Notes under the pieces: model-generated | Databases searched by the model: none | The model's input: the letters and a program-made list of their open reading frames with translations, nothing else | What the model was told of the DNA's origin: nothing | Translations under genes and position numbers: made by a program | Assembly: GCA_017546125.1 (NCBI GenBank) | Contig: JAFYXO010000027.1 | Coordinates: forward strand, 1 to 64,000 | Source of the DNA: Bacteroidales bacterium | GTDB lineage: Bacteria > Bacteroidota > Bacteroidia > Bacteroidales > UBA932 | Length of the DNA: 64,000 nt | Direction: 5' to 3' | Shown: piece after piece, positions 41,926 through 50,861 of the stretch | Numbering within the stretch: position 1 is the stretch's first letter | Layout: each line of letters opens with the position of its first letter

Positions 41926-41988
41926 CGGGCCTTTTCTCGAGTAGATAAGGAGGTTATATTTTAAAACAACTAATAAACCTTTAACAAA

Positions 41989-42537
41989 ATGGCTGTTAAA
42001 ATTCGCTTAGCTCGCCACGGAAAGAAAAACTACGCTTTCTATCACATCGTGGCTGCTGACTCTCGCGCTCCACGCGATGGTCGTTTCATTGAGCTTCTTG
42101 GCTCTTACAATCCAAACACTAACCCTGCAACTATCAACCTTGACGCTGAGAAAGCCCTTAAATGGCTTAACAACGGTGCTCAACCTTCTGATACTTGCCG
42201 TCGCATCCTTTCTTACGAGGGTGTCCTTCTTAAGAAACACCTTCAAGGTGGCGTTCTTAAAGGCGCTCTAACTCAAGAGGCTGCTGATCAGAAATGGGAG
42301 GCTTGGAAAGCTGAAAAAGCTGCTAAAGTAAGCGCTAAGAAACAAAATCTTTCAGCTACTGCTAAAGCTGCTGCCAAAGAGAGCCTTGCTGCTGAAGCTA
42401 AGGTAAATCAAGAGAGAGCAGAAGCTATCGCTAAAAGAAAAGCTGAAGAGGCTGCTGCTAAAGCTGCTGAAGAGGCTGCTGCCGCTGCTGCTGCAGAAGC
42501 TCCTGCTGAAGAAACCGCTGAAAATCCTGAGGCGTAA
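41989..42537 (+). CDS. rpsP: 30S ribosomal protein S16, long form
   Basis: A 182-residue S16. The first 80 or so residues are the ribosomal domain ([39 protein letters not shown]). The remaining 100 are a Lys/Ala/Glu-rich extension ending in alternating Ala and Glu, probably a long helix. Such extensions are seen in Bacteroidota S16 proteins; their role is unknown. rimM follows after 4 bases, the usual pairing. Confidence 0.95.
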   Translation: MAVKIRLARHGKKNYAFYHIVAADSRAPRDGRFIELLGSYNPNTNPATINLDAEKALKWLNNGAQPSDTCRRILSYEGVLLKKHLQGGVLKGALTQEAADQKWEAWKAEKAAKVSAKKQNLSATAKAAAKESLAAEAKVNQERAEAIAKRKAEEAAAKAAEEAAAAAAAEAPAEETAENPEA

Positions 42538-42541
42538 TCAG

Positions 42542-43030
42542 ATGTTTCCGGCCGTAGACGATCTTCTGCCGATAGCACAGGTGTTGAAATCTTACGGCAC
42601 CCAGGGGGAGGTTTTGATCAGCTTCCTCGCTGCGATGCCTGACGATATTGACCTTAACGAACCGGTGTTCCTCATCCCAGAGGGACTGCCGGTTCCTTTT
42701 TTTATTGAAGACCTCCAGTTCAGAGGAACCTCCAAAGCCCTTGTCAAATTTGAAGACATCGATTCGATGAAAGAGGCTGAGGAGATTACAAACCAAAAAA
42801 TCTACTACCCCGCACACATGTGCTACAGCGAAGAGTCTGACTCGCTTCTGGGGTACACCCTCTACAATCAGAGTGGAGAAAAAGTGGGTATTATCACCCA
42901 GGTTCACGACTTTTCAGGCAACACTTGCCTCGAGGTAAACGGCAATCTTATTCCGCTGCATCCCGATCTGATCATCAAACTTCAGAAAAAAGGGAGAAAA
43001 ATTACTGTAAATATACCCGAAGGACTATAA
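42542..43030 (+). CDS. rimM: 16S rRNA processing protein RimM
   Basis: A 162-residue maturation factor for the 30S head, which binds S19. The RimM N-terminal barrel (PIAQVLKSYGTQGEVLISF) is followed by a PRC-barrel domain (about 90-160, SLLGYTLYNQSGEKVGII; LIPLHPDLIIKL). It lies in an operon with rpsP. No trmD follows; the next gene opens a different operon. Confidence 0.92.
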   Translation: MFPAVDDLLPIAQVLKSYGTQGEVLISFLAAMPDDIDLNEPVFLIPEGLPVPFFIEDLQFRGTSKALVKFEDIDSMKEAEEITNQKIYYPAHMCYSEESDSLLGYTLYNQSGEKVGIITQVHDFSGNTCLEVNGNLIPLHPDLIIKLQKKGRKITVNIPEGL

Positions 43031-43048
43031 TTTCCAGGCCGTAATATA

Positions 43049-43080
43049 TTTGCATAAATAGAATTATATTCATATTTTTG
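43049..43080 (+). promoter_or_regulatory. Promoter of the caspase/FISUMP operon
   Basis: TTTG (43049-43052), 20 bases, TATTTTTG (43073-43080), 34 bases before the first ATG. A second TATATTTG box overlaps at 43045-43052. No other promoter is obvious until 61325, because the genes that follow are nearly contiguous. Confidence 0.65.
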
Positions 43081-43114
43081 CTTCGATTAATCAAACATTT
43101 TAGGCCTAATTATC

Positions 43115-43918
43115 ATGAAAAGAACTTTTGCAACGATTCTCGTTGTTGCATTGTCTTTACTTTCACCGCTCGTCTCGCGCGCTGATGTAAGGATTGTGAC
43201 TGTTCGCGCTGAAGGAAAGTGCGAGCTGTCAAGATTTATCACCATCGAACAAGCAGAACAAAAGGCTCTACAAGAGGCTAAGCAGGAGGCACTTAGAAAA
43301 GCTGGTGTCCCGGAGAACGTATGGTCTGTTTTCGGCACTGTGACCGAAAGCAACGGCCAGGCATTCAAACAAGCCTACTCCGAAATGAGTGTTCTGGCTG
43401 TCGGCGGTCTGGTAAATATTCTTGAAACACCCAGCTACAGCAGACAATACTCCGAAAGGGAAAAGAGGGAGTATGTGGTATGTAAAATCCACGCTGAGGT
43501 AAAAAAAGGGGACGAAGTGGACAAATCATACCAGATAAAAGTGGATGGTATCGCCTCTGTCTACAAAGTGGATGAAGCTTTCAGTATGAACATTCAAGTC
43601 TCATCTGACTCATTTGTAAGGGTTTTCTGGTTTAATGAGGCAGACGGTTCCCAATTGCTTCCAAACGCATACGAACAAAACAACTTTGTACCCAAAGGTA
43701 CTACAAGAGTTTTCCCTGATTCTGAATTGTATGACTTGGGTATAGCAAAAAATGACCCTACCAAAGAGACAGAATTGGTAAATGTTATGGTAGTGGCTAC
43801 CAAAACAGATTATCCTTTCTTCGAGGACACTGTATCATTTGAATCCCTGCTCAAGTGGATTTATGACATCCCTGCATCTGACAGATGCGCATCTTTTGAA
43901 ACATTTTATATTAAATAA
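43115..43918 (+). CDS. Exported protein with DUF4384-like domain
   Basis: A 267-residue protein with a signal peptide (1-23). An N-terminal region (about 24-125) has a charged helix (AEQKALQEAKQEALRKAG) like those of LPP20/FlgT-type domains. A C-terminal DUF4384-like beta-sandwich (about 135-240) has YQIKVDGIASVYKVDEAFSM, SDSFVRVFWFNEADGS and LLPNAYEQNNFVPKG. In other bacteria DUF4384 is often fused to caspase-like proteases; here the caspase-like gene starts 2 bases downstream, which supports a shared complex. The domain call is by motif feel, not a search. Confidence 0.65.
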   Translation: MKRTFATILVVALSLLSPLVSRADVRIVTVRAEGKCELSRFITIEQAEQKALQEAKQEALRKAGVPENVWSVFGTVTESNGQAFKQAYSEMSVLAVGGLVNILETPSYSRQYSEREKREYVVCKIHAEVKKGDEVDKSYQIKVDGIASVYKVDEAFSMNIQVSSDSFVRVFWFNEADGSQLLPNAYEQNNFVPKGTTRVFPDSELYDLGIAKNDPTKETELVNVMVVATKTDYPFFEDTVSFESLLKWIYDIPASDRCASFETFYIK

Positions 43919-43920
43919 TT

Positions 43921-46512
43921 ATGAAAAGGATAGTTTCTTTTTTACTTGCATCGTTGATCGCCACAACATTGATGGCACAAACAAGCAACAGTTTCAAATG
44001 GCTACGTAATGTAGACGAACAAACAGTACGTCCTTACAGCGAAGGTCTCTCTGCCTTTTTTGAAAATGGCAAATGGGGATTTTTGAATCTTGATGGAAAA
44101 GTGGCAATCAAACCTGAGTTTGATGAAGTTACAGACTTTGAAAAGGGTTTGAGTATTGTCAAGAAAGATGGAAAATATGGCGCAATCAACACCAATGGCG
44201 GACATATATTCCCTATCACATTTGACAAATTGACCAAATTCAATGGCGGCATCGCATTGGCAGAAGAGAATGGATTGAAATACTATCTTTACTCAAACGG
44301 CAAGAGACAGCCATTGTCAAACAAATACACATTCTATCCTTATAGCGAGGGTTTTGCCAGAATCAAAAGTACAAAAAACGGCAAATGGGGTTATATTGAC
44401 AGTGATGGCATCATCGTTATCAACCCTACCTATACATACGCATCAGATTTTCATGGTGGGTTTGCAATCGTATCAAAAGGTGAAGAGAAATTCCTGATCA
44501 CAGCCAAAGGTTCTAAGAAAAATACCACATTCCCTGTAGACACCACCCTATCCCTTAACTCTGACGGAGTTGGTTTCTTCCAGGACAGAACCAAGAAATA
44601 CGTATTTGTGGACAAATACCTTGTTCCAAGTAAGATGACATACGTTATGAAGCACGATTTCTCTGAAGGTTATGCACTAACCAAAGATCTCAGAGGCAAA
44701 CTTGCTTTTATCGACAATACCGGTGCAATAAGACTTGATCTTTCATCTTATGATGATGCAGGTGACTTCTCTGAAGGGAAAGCATGGGTTATGAAAAATG
44801 GCAAATACGGCTACATCAATACACGTGGCTCACTTGTCATTGATACCATCTTCACCTACGCTTCCAATTTCAAGGATGGTCAGGCATATGTCGCTTCCGG
44901 CTCAAGACAAGGTATCGTAAAGATGGCCGGCAAGAATGAGAAATTTCCACAATTGGCCATCAATAACATCAGACTGGTAGAGACAAATGACAACGGAAAA
45001 GTGGACGTTGACGAGAACTTTACCATCGAAATGGAGGTATCAAACCCTGGTGATGATATCCTTAATGGCGCAAAAATAACCCTTGGCGGTGATGCCGAGC
45101 AGTCAAGCTGGTTCTCTTATGAGAGCATCTCCACCGATCTTGGAAATATCCCTGCAGGTGACAGCAGACTGGTTACATTCACTGGAAAATCAAATACAGA
45201 ACTTCAGACAGAAGATATTCTTCTCTCACTAAAAGGTGAGGCGAGCAACCTTTTCACCTCTGTACAAACCCCATTCACATTTGCTGCAGCAGGTATCAAC
45301 GCTTGTAAACCAGTTATCGAGTCTTACTGGGCACACAACACTGACCACACCCCTATCAGACCTGGAAAAGAGGCTACCCTTATGATTACAGTGAAGAATG
45401 AGGGTCAGGATGCAGCCAAAGATGTAACCATCTCACTCCAATGGCCTGACAATATTGAGTTTAAGGAGAGTGTACTAAAGATACCTTTCATCAAACCATC
45501 AGAGACCAAAACAATCTCGACATTGTTTACAGTGAAGAGTGACTCCCTAAATGCAAATGCCAATACAGATTTCTCAGTGGTGGCTCATATCGATGAGTTT
45601 ACACACAAGAGAAAAGATGTGAAATATTTCTCATTTGCATCTGGAAAACTCAACTCACAAATCAACCTTCTTACAGGTGCAGGTGCTATGGTTCAAATGG
45701 CTATGGCCCAAAACAACACACAGCAAAAGGTTGTTAAAGAGTCTGAACTTGTAATTGGCCTTAACCAAGTGACTATGAAGTCTGAAAACCGATTTGCACT
45801 TGTAATCGGTAATGAAGACTACAATGGCGGAAAACGTGATGCATCTTATCAGCCAAACGTAGAGTTTGCAGAGCAGGATGCTACCACATTTGCAAGATTT
45901 GCTGAAGATATGATGGGTGTACCAAGCCAGAACATCATCCTTTTGAAAAATGCGACATACGCTCAAATGAAACAGAACCTGAGCAAGATCGAACGTGTAG
46001 CCAAACAAAATCCGGGACAGGTAGAACTTATCGTTTACTATGCAGGTCACGGTCAGGTGGATGGCGACTCGAAAGAGAGCTACCTTATCCCTGTCGATGT
46101 GAGCATCACAGCACCTACTGCAGGTATCAAACTTGAAGAGTTCTACAGCACACTGAGCAGCTGCAACGCCAAGAGAACCATCGTATTCCTGGATGCTTGT
46201 TACAGTGGTGTAGGTCGTGGTATCATCATCAGAGCTAAAGAGACCCCTGTAAAAGGCAATCTTGTCGTTATGACTGCAACCTCATCTTCACAAAGATCTA
46301 TGCCTTACCACGACAAGAGCCATGGTCTGTTTACATACTTCCTATTGAAAACCATGAAGGATCACAATGGTGACATCAGCATCGGAGACCTTTACAATGA
46401 GGTTTCTGCTACTGTTAAAACCAAATCGATCTGGATTAACAACATGGAACAAACCCCAGAACTTATCAATGGTCCTGACATCGCTTCAGGATGGAAAGAG
46501 TGGAAATTTTAA
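43921..46512 (+). CDS. Exported WG-repeat caspase-like protease (C14)
   Basis: An 863-residue protein. A signal peptide (1-20) precedes about seven WG-type repeats (about 35-340; units such as FENGKWGFLNLDGKVAIKPE and KNGKYGYINTRGSLVID). Two CARDB-like Ig modules follow (about 345-460 and 465-600; VKNEGQDAAKDVTISLQWPD). A caspase-like domain fills about 620-855: RFALVIGNEDY, H710 in YYAGHG and C760 in DACYSG. Both catalytic residues are present, so it should be an active cysteine protease, probably with Arg/Lys or Asp specificity that cannot be read. There is no membrane anchor beyond the signal peptide, so it is periplasmic or secreted. Confidence 0.9.
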   Translation: MKRIVSFLLASLIATTLMAQTSNSFKWLRNVDEQTVRPYSEGLSAFFENGKWGFLNLDGKVAIKPEFDEVTDFEKGLSIVKKDGKYGAINTNGGHIFPITFDKLTKFNGGIALAEENGLKYYLYSNGKRQPLSNKYTFYPYSEGFARIKSTKNGKWGYIDSDGIIVINPTYTYASDFHGGFAIVSKGEEKFLITAKGSKKNTTFPVDTTLSLNSDGVGFFQDRTKKYVFVDKYLVPSKMTYVMKHDFSEGYALTKDLRGKLAFIDNTGAIRLDLSSYDDAGDFSEGKAWVMKNGKYGYINTRGSLVIDTIFTYASNFKDGQAYVASGSRQGIVKMAGKNEKFPQLAINNIRLVETNDNGKVDVDENFTIEMEVSNPGDDILNGAKITLGGDAEQSSWFSYESISTDLGNIPAGDSRLVTFTGKSNTELQTEDILLSLKGEASNLFTSVQTPFTFAAAGINACKPVIESYWAHNTDHTPIRPGKEATLMITVKNEGQDAAKDVTISLQWPDNIEFKESVLKIPFIKPSETKTISTLFTVKSDSLNANANTDFSVVAHIDEFTHKRKDVKYFSFASGKLNSQINLLTGAGAMVQMAMAQNNTQQKVVKESELVIGLNQVTMKSENRFALVIGNEDYNGGKRDASYQPNVEFAEQDATTFARFAEDMMGVPSQNIILLKNATYAQMKQNLSKIERVAKQNPGQVELIVYYAGHGQVDGDSKESYLIPVDVSITAPTAGIKLEEFYSTLSSCNAKRTIVFLDACYSGVGRGIIIRAKETPVKGNLVVMTATSSSQRSMPYHDKSHGLFTYFLLKTMKDHNGDISIGDLYNEVSATVKTKSIWINNMEQTPELINGPDIASGWKEWKF

Positions 46513-46526
46513 TTTGAAACATCACT

Positions 46527-47153
46527 ATGATTAAAAAAGCCTCGATAGCCTTACTTGTTACCATATTTTTGACATTGGTTGGTACATACAAGGCATCTGC
46601 ACAGTTGGTCAAAGTATCTGTCGGCGTCAATGGAGGAGCACTCATGACACAAATGGCGACAGACCCTGCACCATCAACACCTATGTACATCAGCGGATAC
46701 GGTGGAGCCTTTCTATCCGCACATATAGGAAAAGCCCTAACTGTTCGCGCAGCGGCCAACTACGCTATGCAAGGTGGCCAATACGAAGTTAACGGAACAA
46801 GTGTCACAGTAGATCAGTCCTACATACAGATACCTATGACACTGTTGCTTAACGCCGGCAGCTTCCTCTCATTTGAGGTGGGCCTAGTGCAGAACATCCT
46901 TATGGGTTCCAAATATGTAGAGAAAGGTGAGACAGAGTATATCGTTCAACCCGACCCCGGTGCATTGAAATACAATTTCGGTGCAGTGGGTGGCGTCTGC
47001 TTCAACTTTGGAAAAGTCGTATTCCTGAATTTGAGATATTGCTACGGCTTGAGCAACTCTTATGTAATTCATGGAAAAGGCTTCCCTGTAAGTACGATAT
47101 CGGCTGGTCTGGGCTTTAACATTTATACATCTAAGAAATCAGCATTCAGATAA
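46527..47153 (+). CDS. Outer membrane beta-barrel protein
   Basis: A 208-residue protein with a signal peptide (about 1-25, ending ASAQ) and a strand-rich barrel pattern (VKVSVGVNGGALMTQMAT, LTVRAAANYAMQGGQYEV, VGLVQNILMGSKYV, ISAGLGFNIY), similar to PorT/OmpW-like families of Bacteroidota. It sits 14 bases after the caspase-like gene and 14 before the LRR lipoprotein. It may anchor or export its neighbours, which is inference from position. Confidence 0.7.
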   Translation: MIKKASIALLVTIFLTLVGTYKASAQLVKVSVGVNGGALMTQMATDPAPSTPMYISGYGGAFLSAHIGKALTVRAAANYAMQGGQYEVNGTSVTVDQSYIQIPMTLLLNAGSFLSFEVGLVQNILMGSKYVEKGETEYIVQPDPGALKYNFGAVGGVCFNFGKVVFLNLRYCYGLSNSYVIHGKGFPVSTISAGLGFNIYTSKKSAFR

Positions 47154-47167
47154 TAGAACATACGATT

Positions 47168-50100
47168 ATGAAGAGAGCATTAAAAGTAACCTTACTAGCA
47201 ATAACTACCTTTGTAACAATTGCTTCTATATCAGGATGCAAAGTAGACGAAGGAGGCATTTATGGTGCATTCCCATATATGAATGTACCATTTCAAGACA
47301 CACTGATCTCAAAAGTACACCAGACTGTAACTATCCCCCTCGAGAGCAATAGAACGCTGAGTGCCAATGTCACTGATGCTCTATGGCTGAAAGCGAGAGT
47401 GGAGGGTACAAACCTTATCCTTGTGGCAGAGCCCAACGATCTGGAGACAAACAGAACAGCCACTGTAGAGATCAGCACTATAAACTCTACCATCAAGGCC
47501 ACTATTATTGTGACCCAGGATGCATCAGGAGAACTTACCATAAAAGGCGACCTTATTCTAAAAACTGTCGATGATATAGAGACAAACACATATACCAAAA
47601 CCACAGAGAGCCTCATAATTGGTGACGTTATCTCCATATATGCCGCTACAGCAGACGCTGTCAAACCTGCTGCTACAAATGGAGATGTAACATTCCCTTT
47701 CGGCGGCTACAGATATCTTACAGTCGCGCCATCCAATATCTCCAACAAAGAGATATCACTATTGGATGAGCAGATTCACATGATAGGCCAAGGGACAATG
47801 GCACTGGCAAACACAAAGGTGACCAGATTCCCTTACAATATCATACGCAATAATGATGTAACAGGTGCATATGTGGTAGCATGCGAATTGTCATCACTTC
47901 CCACAGCTGATTCACTCAGCGCTCTTACTGCACTCACAGATCTTGATCTAACTAAAAATCATATCGAGAATATAACTCCTCTAGCTGGACTTAGCGGGCT
48001 CAAATCCCTTAACATCTCAAGCAATAAAGTGGAAGATATCTCTGCTTTGGCAGATCTTCAGAACCTCCAGAATCTGGTGCTTGACAATAACGATATCACA
48101 GATATTGAGCCTATTGCCAAGCTTCCAAATATAGGCAACCTGTCTCTTAAGGGACTTCCTATCCTCCCTACCCAGTACGACATCCTCAGAGAATCACTTC
48201 CTGCTGAATGTATCGTGGATACTACCGGAATACGTGAAGAAGATTCACCTCTTGTCAATATCGGACTACCTTCAGAGACCAGCCACAGCGAGAGTTCATT
48301 TACAGTGAGTGCCAAGCTCAAAAAGTTCGATGAAGGAATTGTAAATAATCCTGGATTCTATTGGGGCAGTTCGAAGAAACTTGCTCAGATGGAGTTTATT
48401 TCTGCCACATATTCAGAATCAGACAGCACCATATCTGCGGAGATATCAAATGTGGATACTCAAAACAACGTATATTTCTTCAGAGGATACGCTGAAAACA
48501 ATGCCGGCAAGTCATTCAGCGATATCAACAGATTTGGTGATATTGTCAATGTCGGCAACTATAAAATCAACAACAACGAAGAGTTTGAAGAGTTCTATAA
48601 CGCTACAATAACCCAGATTGAAGGATCACTGATTATAGGATACGGAATCTTAGGGGGAAACGGTGAAATCATTGATGTACCTGTAGGAGACACTGTCTAC
48701 AAATTCGGCAGATCAGATGATATAACATCCCTCCAGCAAATGAGCAATGTAAGCCGCATTAAAGATGGCCTATATGTGATATTGACCCCTATAACCTCAG
48801 TGAATGAGATATCCAAGATAGAGGAACTCACCACACTTTGGCTGGAAGGTAATAAAATCAACAATATCCCTGAATTGTCCAACATTTCCGGGCTCAGGAC
48901 TATCAATATAGCGAGAAACAACATCTCGGATATAAAACCACTTCTCAAACTTACCGAACTTGACACCTTATATCTTGGTAATGAGAAATACATTTATGAT
49001 GAGACCAACAGAATCGGTGTGCTTACAGGTCTGGAGAAACTCACAAACCTCAAATACCTGGATCTAAGCGGTCTTCCTCTCCACAACTGGCAGGTAAAGA
49101 ACCTTAGAGATGAGATGCCCGGCTGTAATATAGTCTTTACTCCCGGCAACAGAACCCCATTCCTCCCTGTTGTCAGATCTGAGAGCGCGAGTATCTCGGG
49201 TTCTAACGTAACAATAAAAGGTTACCTTGAAAACAAAGGTGAAGGACAAGTGCTCGAGTACGGTTTCTACTGGGGTAAAGATCTTGAAAACCTCACCAGA
49301 GCGGTGGCCGGTAACGGAGATATCTCAAATGGAACCACATTCTCATGCGGACTTGAAATACCGGATGAAGACAGGTATTTCTATATACCTTACGTAGTAA
49401 ACACATACGGAGAGGTGAAAGGGATGAACAGTCTTGAAGAATTTGATTATAAGGAGTTCACCCTAAGCTACACTAACCTGAGCGAAAGGGGTACATCAAA
49501 CTCATATATAGTATCCAATGCCGGCAGATATACATTCAAGGCAAATGTAATAGGTAACGGCAGCGCAGGTATTATCGATACTGCCAACTTCCACACCACA
49601 GATGTAAACATCTACCCTACCAATGCAGGCCTTGTATGGCAGACATCTGATGATATTATTCAGGATATTGTATTCCTAAGCGAATCTCAGGAAATCCTGA
49701 TCACCACCAGCGGCAAAGAGGGTAATGCACTTGTTGCTGCTATCGATGGCAATAACAATATCCTCTGGAGCTGGCATATCTGGTGTACCGACAAACCTGT
49801 AGACCACAAATATATCAACTACAATGGACAGAGATTCACTGTTCAGGACCGTAACCTCGGTGCCACAAGAGCTGACAGAGGGACTGGTAATGAGTGGATA
49901 GAATCGACAGGGCTGTTCTTCCAATGGGGTAGAAAAGATCCGATAAATTCTAACCAATACAACACTACCCAATCAAAACTCACTATCGAAGAGACTGTCC
50001 TTTATCCTACCATATTCCCTATACACATGGAGTGGATGGCAAATAGGAATAAATACTTATGGACAAGAAAAGTTAAAACCATCTATGACCCATGTCCTGT

Positions 50101-50842
50101 AGGTTACAAGGTAGCAAATAGAGACGTATGGACAGGCTTCTCTACTACTGGTATGAGTACCTCCAGCCACTCGGAAATAAACATTAAAGGGACCTGGGAT
50201 AACGGATTCTACTTTATCTATGATGGCACAAACACTGCCTGGTATCCTGCTGCATATAACATGGGGTATTCTGAAAACTCGGGTAGAGTCTGGTATAGCG
50301 ATGGTGACTATGAGTATGCATTCAATAATGGCTGGGATGAAGGAAATGACTGGACCTGCCCACCACTGATGGAATACTACTATAATACAGATATTGATGC
50401 AAGTGTACGTTTTGATTACTGCTGGTCACATACCGGCTCACCTTCTTATGTCCGATGTATGCTTGATGGCAATTTCGTTGACGCACGACTTCCTGAGGTA
50501 GTATCTGATGAAGTGGTTGTAATCAACAGCAACTCCGCTAAAGCTGTCGGATATGTGAACTCACACGGAGAGTCAGAAACAACAGCCCGTGGATTTGTAT
50601 GGGGCAAACAAGAGTACCCAACAATTACTGCCGACAGACACATCGAAGTTCCTGCAGGTGATGAAGGCTTTATGGGCCGCTTTGAAGCTGTAATAGAAGG
50701 TCTCCAACCAGGAACCACCTACTACGTAAGGCCATATGCTACCAGCTCACTTGGTACAGCATACGGAAAACCTATGAAGATAAAAACCAAAGATGGCGGT
50801 AGCAGTGAGGATATCGGACGTGATGATAATTTTGAATGGTAA
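47168..50842 (+). CDS. Large LRR and FISUMP-domain surface lipoprotein
   Basis: A 1224-residue lipoprotein; the signal ends in SISGC (C24). In order: a BACON-like domain (about 35-115, ending IVTQDASG), a first leucine-rich block (about 240-330, LTDLDLTKNHIENITPLAGL), a fibronectin-like module (about 350-455), a second LRR block (about 550-660), another fibronectin-like module, a FISUMP-type domain (about 790-1110; WSWHIWCTD, DRNLGATRADRGTG, QWGRKDP, YDPCPVGYKV), a last fibronectin-like module (GFVWGKQEYPT, YYVRPYATSSLGTAYG), and an acidic tail ending NFEW. LRRs here usually bind protein or glycan partners. Confidence 0.8.
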   Translation: MKRALKVTLLAITTFVTIASISGCKVDEGGIYGAFPYMNVPFQDTLISKVHQTVTIPLESNRTLSANVTDALWLKARVEGTNLILVAEPNDLETNRTATVEISTINSTIKATIIVTQDASGELTIKGDLILKTVDDIETNTYTKTTESLIIGDVISIYAATADAVKPAATNGDVTFPFGGYRYLTVAPSNISNKEISLLDEQIHMIGQGTMALANTKVTRFPYNIIRNNDVTGAYVVACELSSLPTADSLSALTALTDLDLTKNHIENITPLAGLSGLKSLNISSNKVEDISALADLQNLQNLVLDNNDITDIEPIAKLPNIGNLSLKGLPILPTQYDILRESLPAECIVDTTGIREEDSPLVNIGLPSETSHSESSFTVSAKLKKFDEGIVNNPGFYWGSSKKLAQMEFISATYSESDSTISAEISNVDTQNNVYFFRGYAENNAGKSFSDINRFGDIVNVGNYKINNNEEFEEFYNATITQIEGSLIIGYGILGGNGEIIDVPVGDTVYKFGRSDDITSLQQMSNVSRIKDGLYVILTPITSVNEISKIEELTTLWLEGNKINNIPELSNISGLRTINIARNNISDIKPLLKLTELDTLYLGNEKYIYDETNRIGVLTGLEKLTNLKYLDLSGLPLHNWQVKNLRDEMPGCNIVFTPGNRTPFLPVVRSESASISGSNVTIKGYLENKGEGQVLEYGFYWGKDLENLTRAVAGNGDISNGTTFSCGLEIPDEDRYFYIPYVVNTYGEVKGMNSLEEFDYKEFTLSYTNLSERGTSNSYIVSNAGRYTFKANVIGNGSAGIIDTANFHTTDVNIYPTNAGLVWQTSDDIIQDIVFLSESQEILITTSGKEGNALVAAIDGNNNILWSWHIWCTDKPVDHKYINYNGQRFTVQDRNLGATRADRGTGNEWIESTGLFFQWGRKDPINSNQYNTTQSKLTIEETVLYPTIFPIHMEWMANRNKYLWTRKVKTIYDPCPVGYKVANRDVWTGFSTTGMSTSSHSEINIKGTWDNGFYFIYDGTNTAWYPAAYNMGYSENSGRVWYSDGDYEYAFNNGWDEGNDWTCPPLMEYYYNTDIDASVRFDYCWSHTGSPSYVRCMLDGNFVDARLPEVVSDEVVVINSNSAKAVGYVNSHGESETTARGFVWGKQEYPTITADRHIEVPAGDEGFMGRFEAVIEGLQPGTTYYVRPYATSSLGTAYGKPMKIKTKDGGSSEDIGRDDNFEW

Positions 50843-50861
50843 AATGGGAGGAGATAAGATT

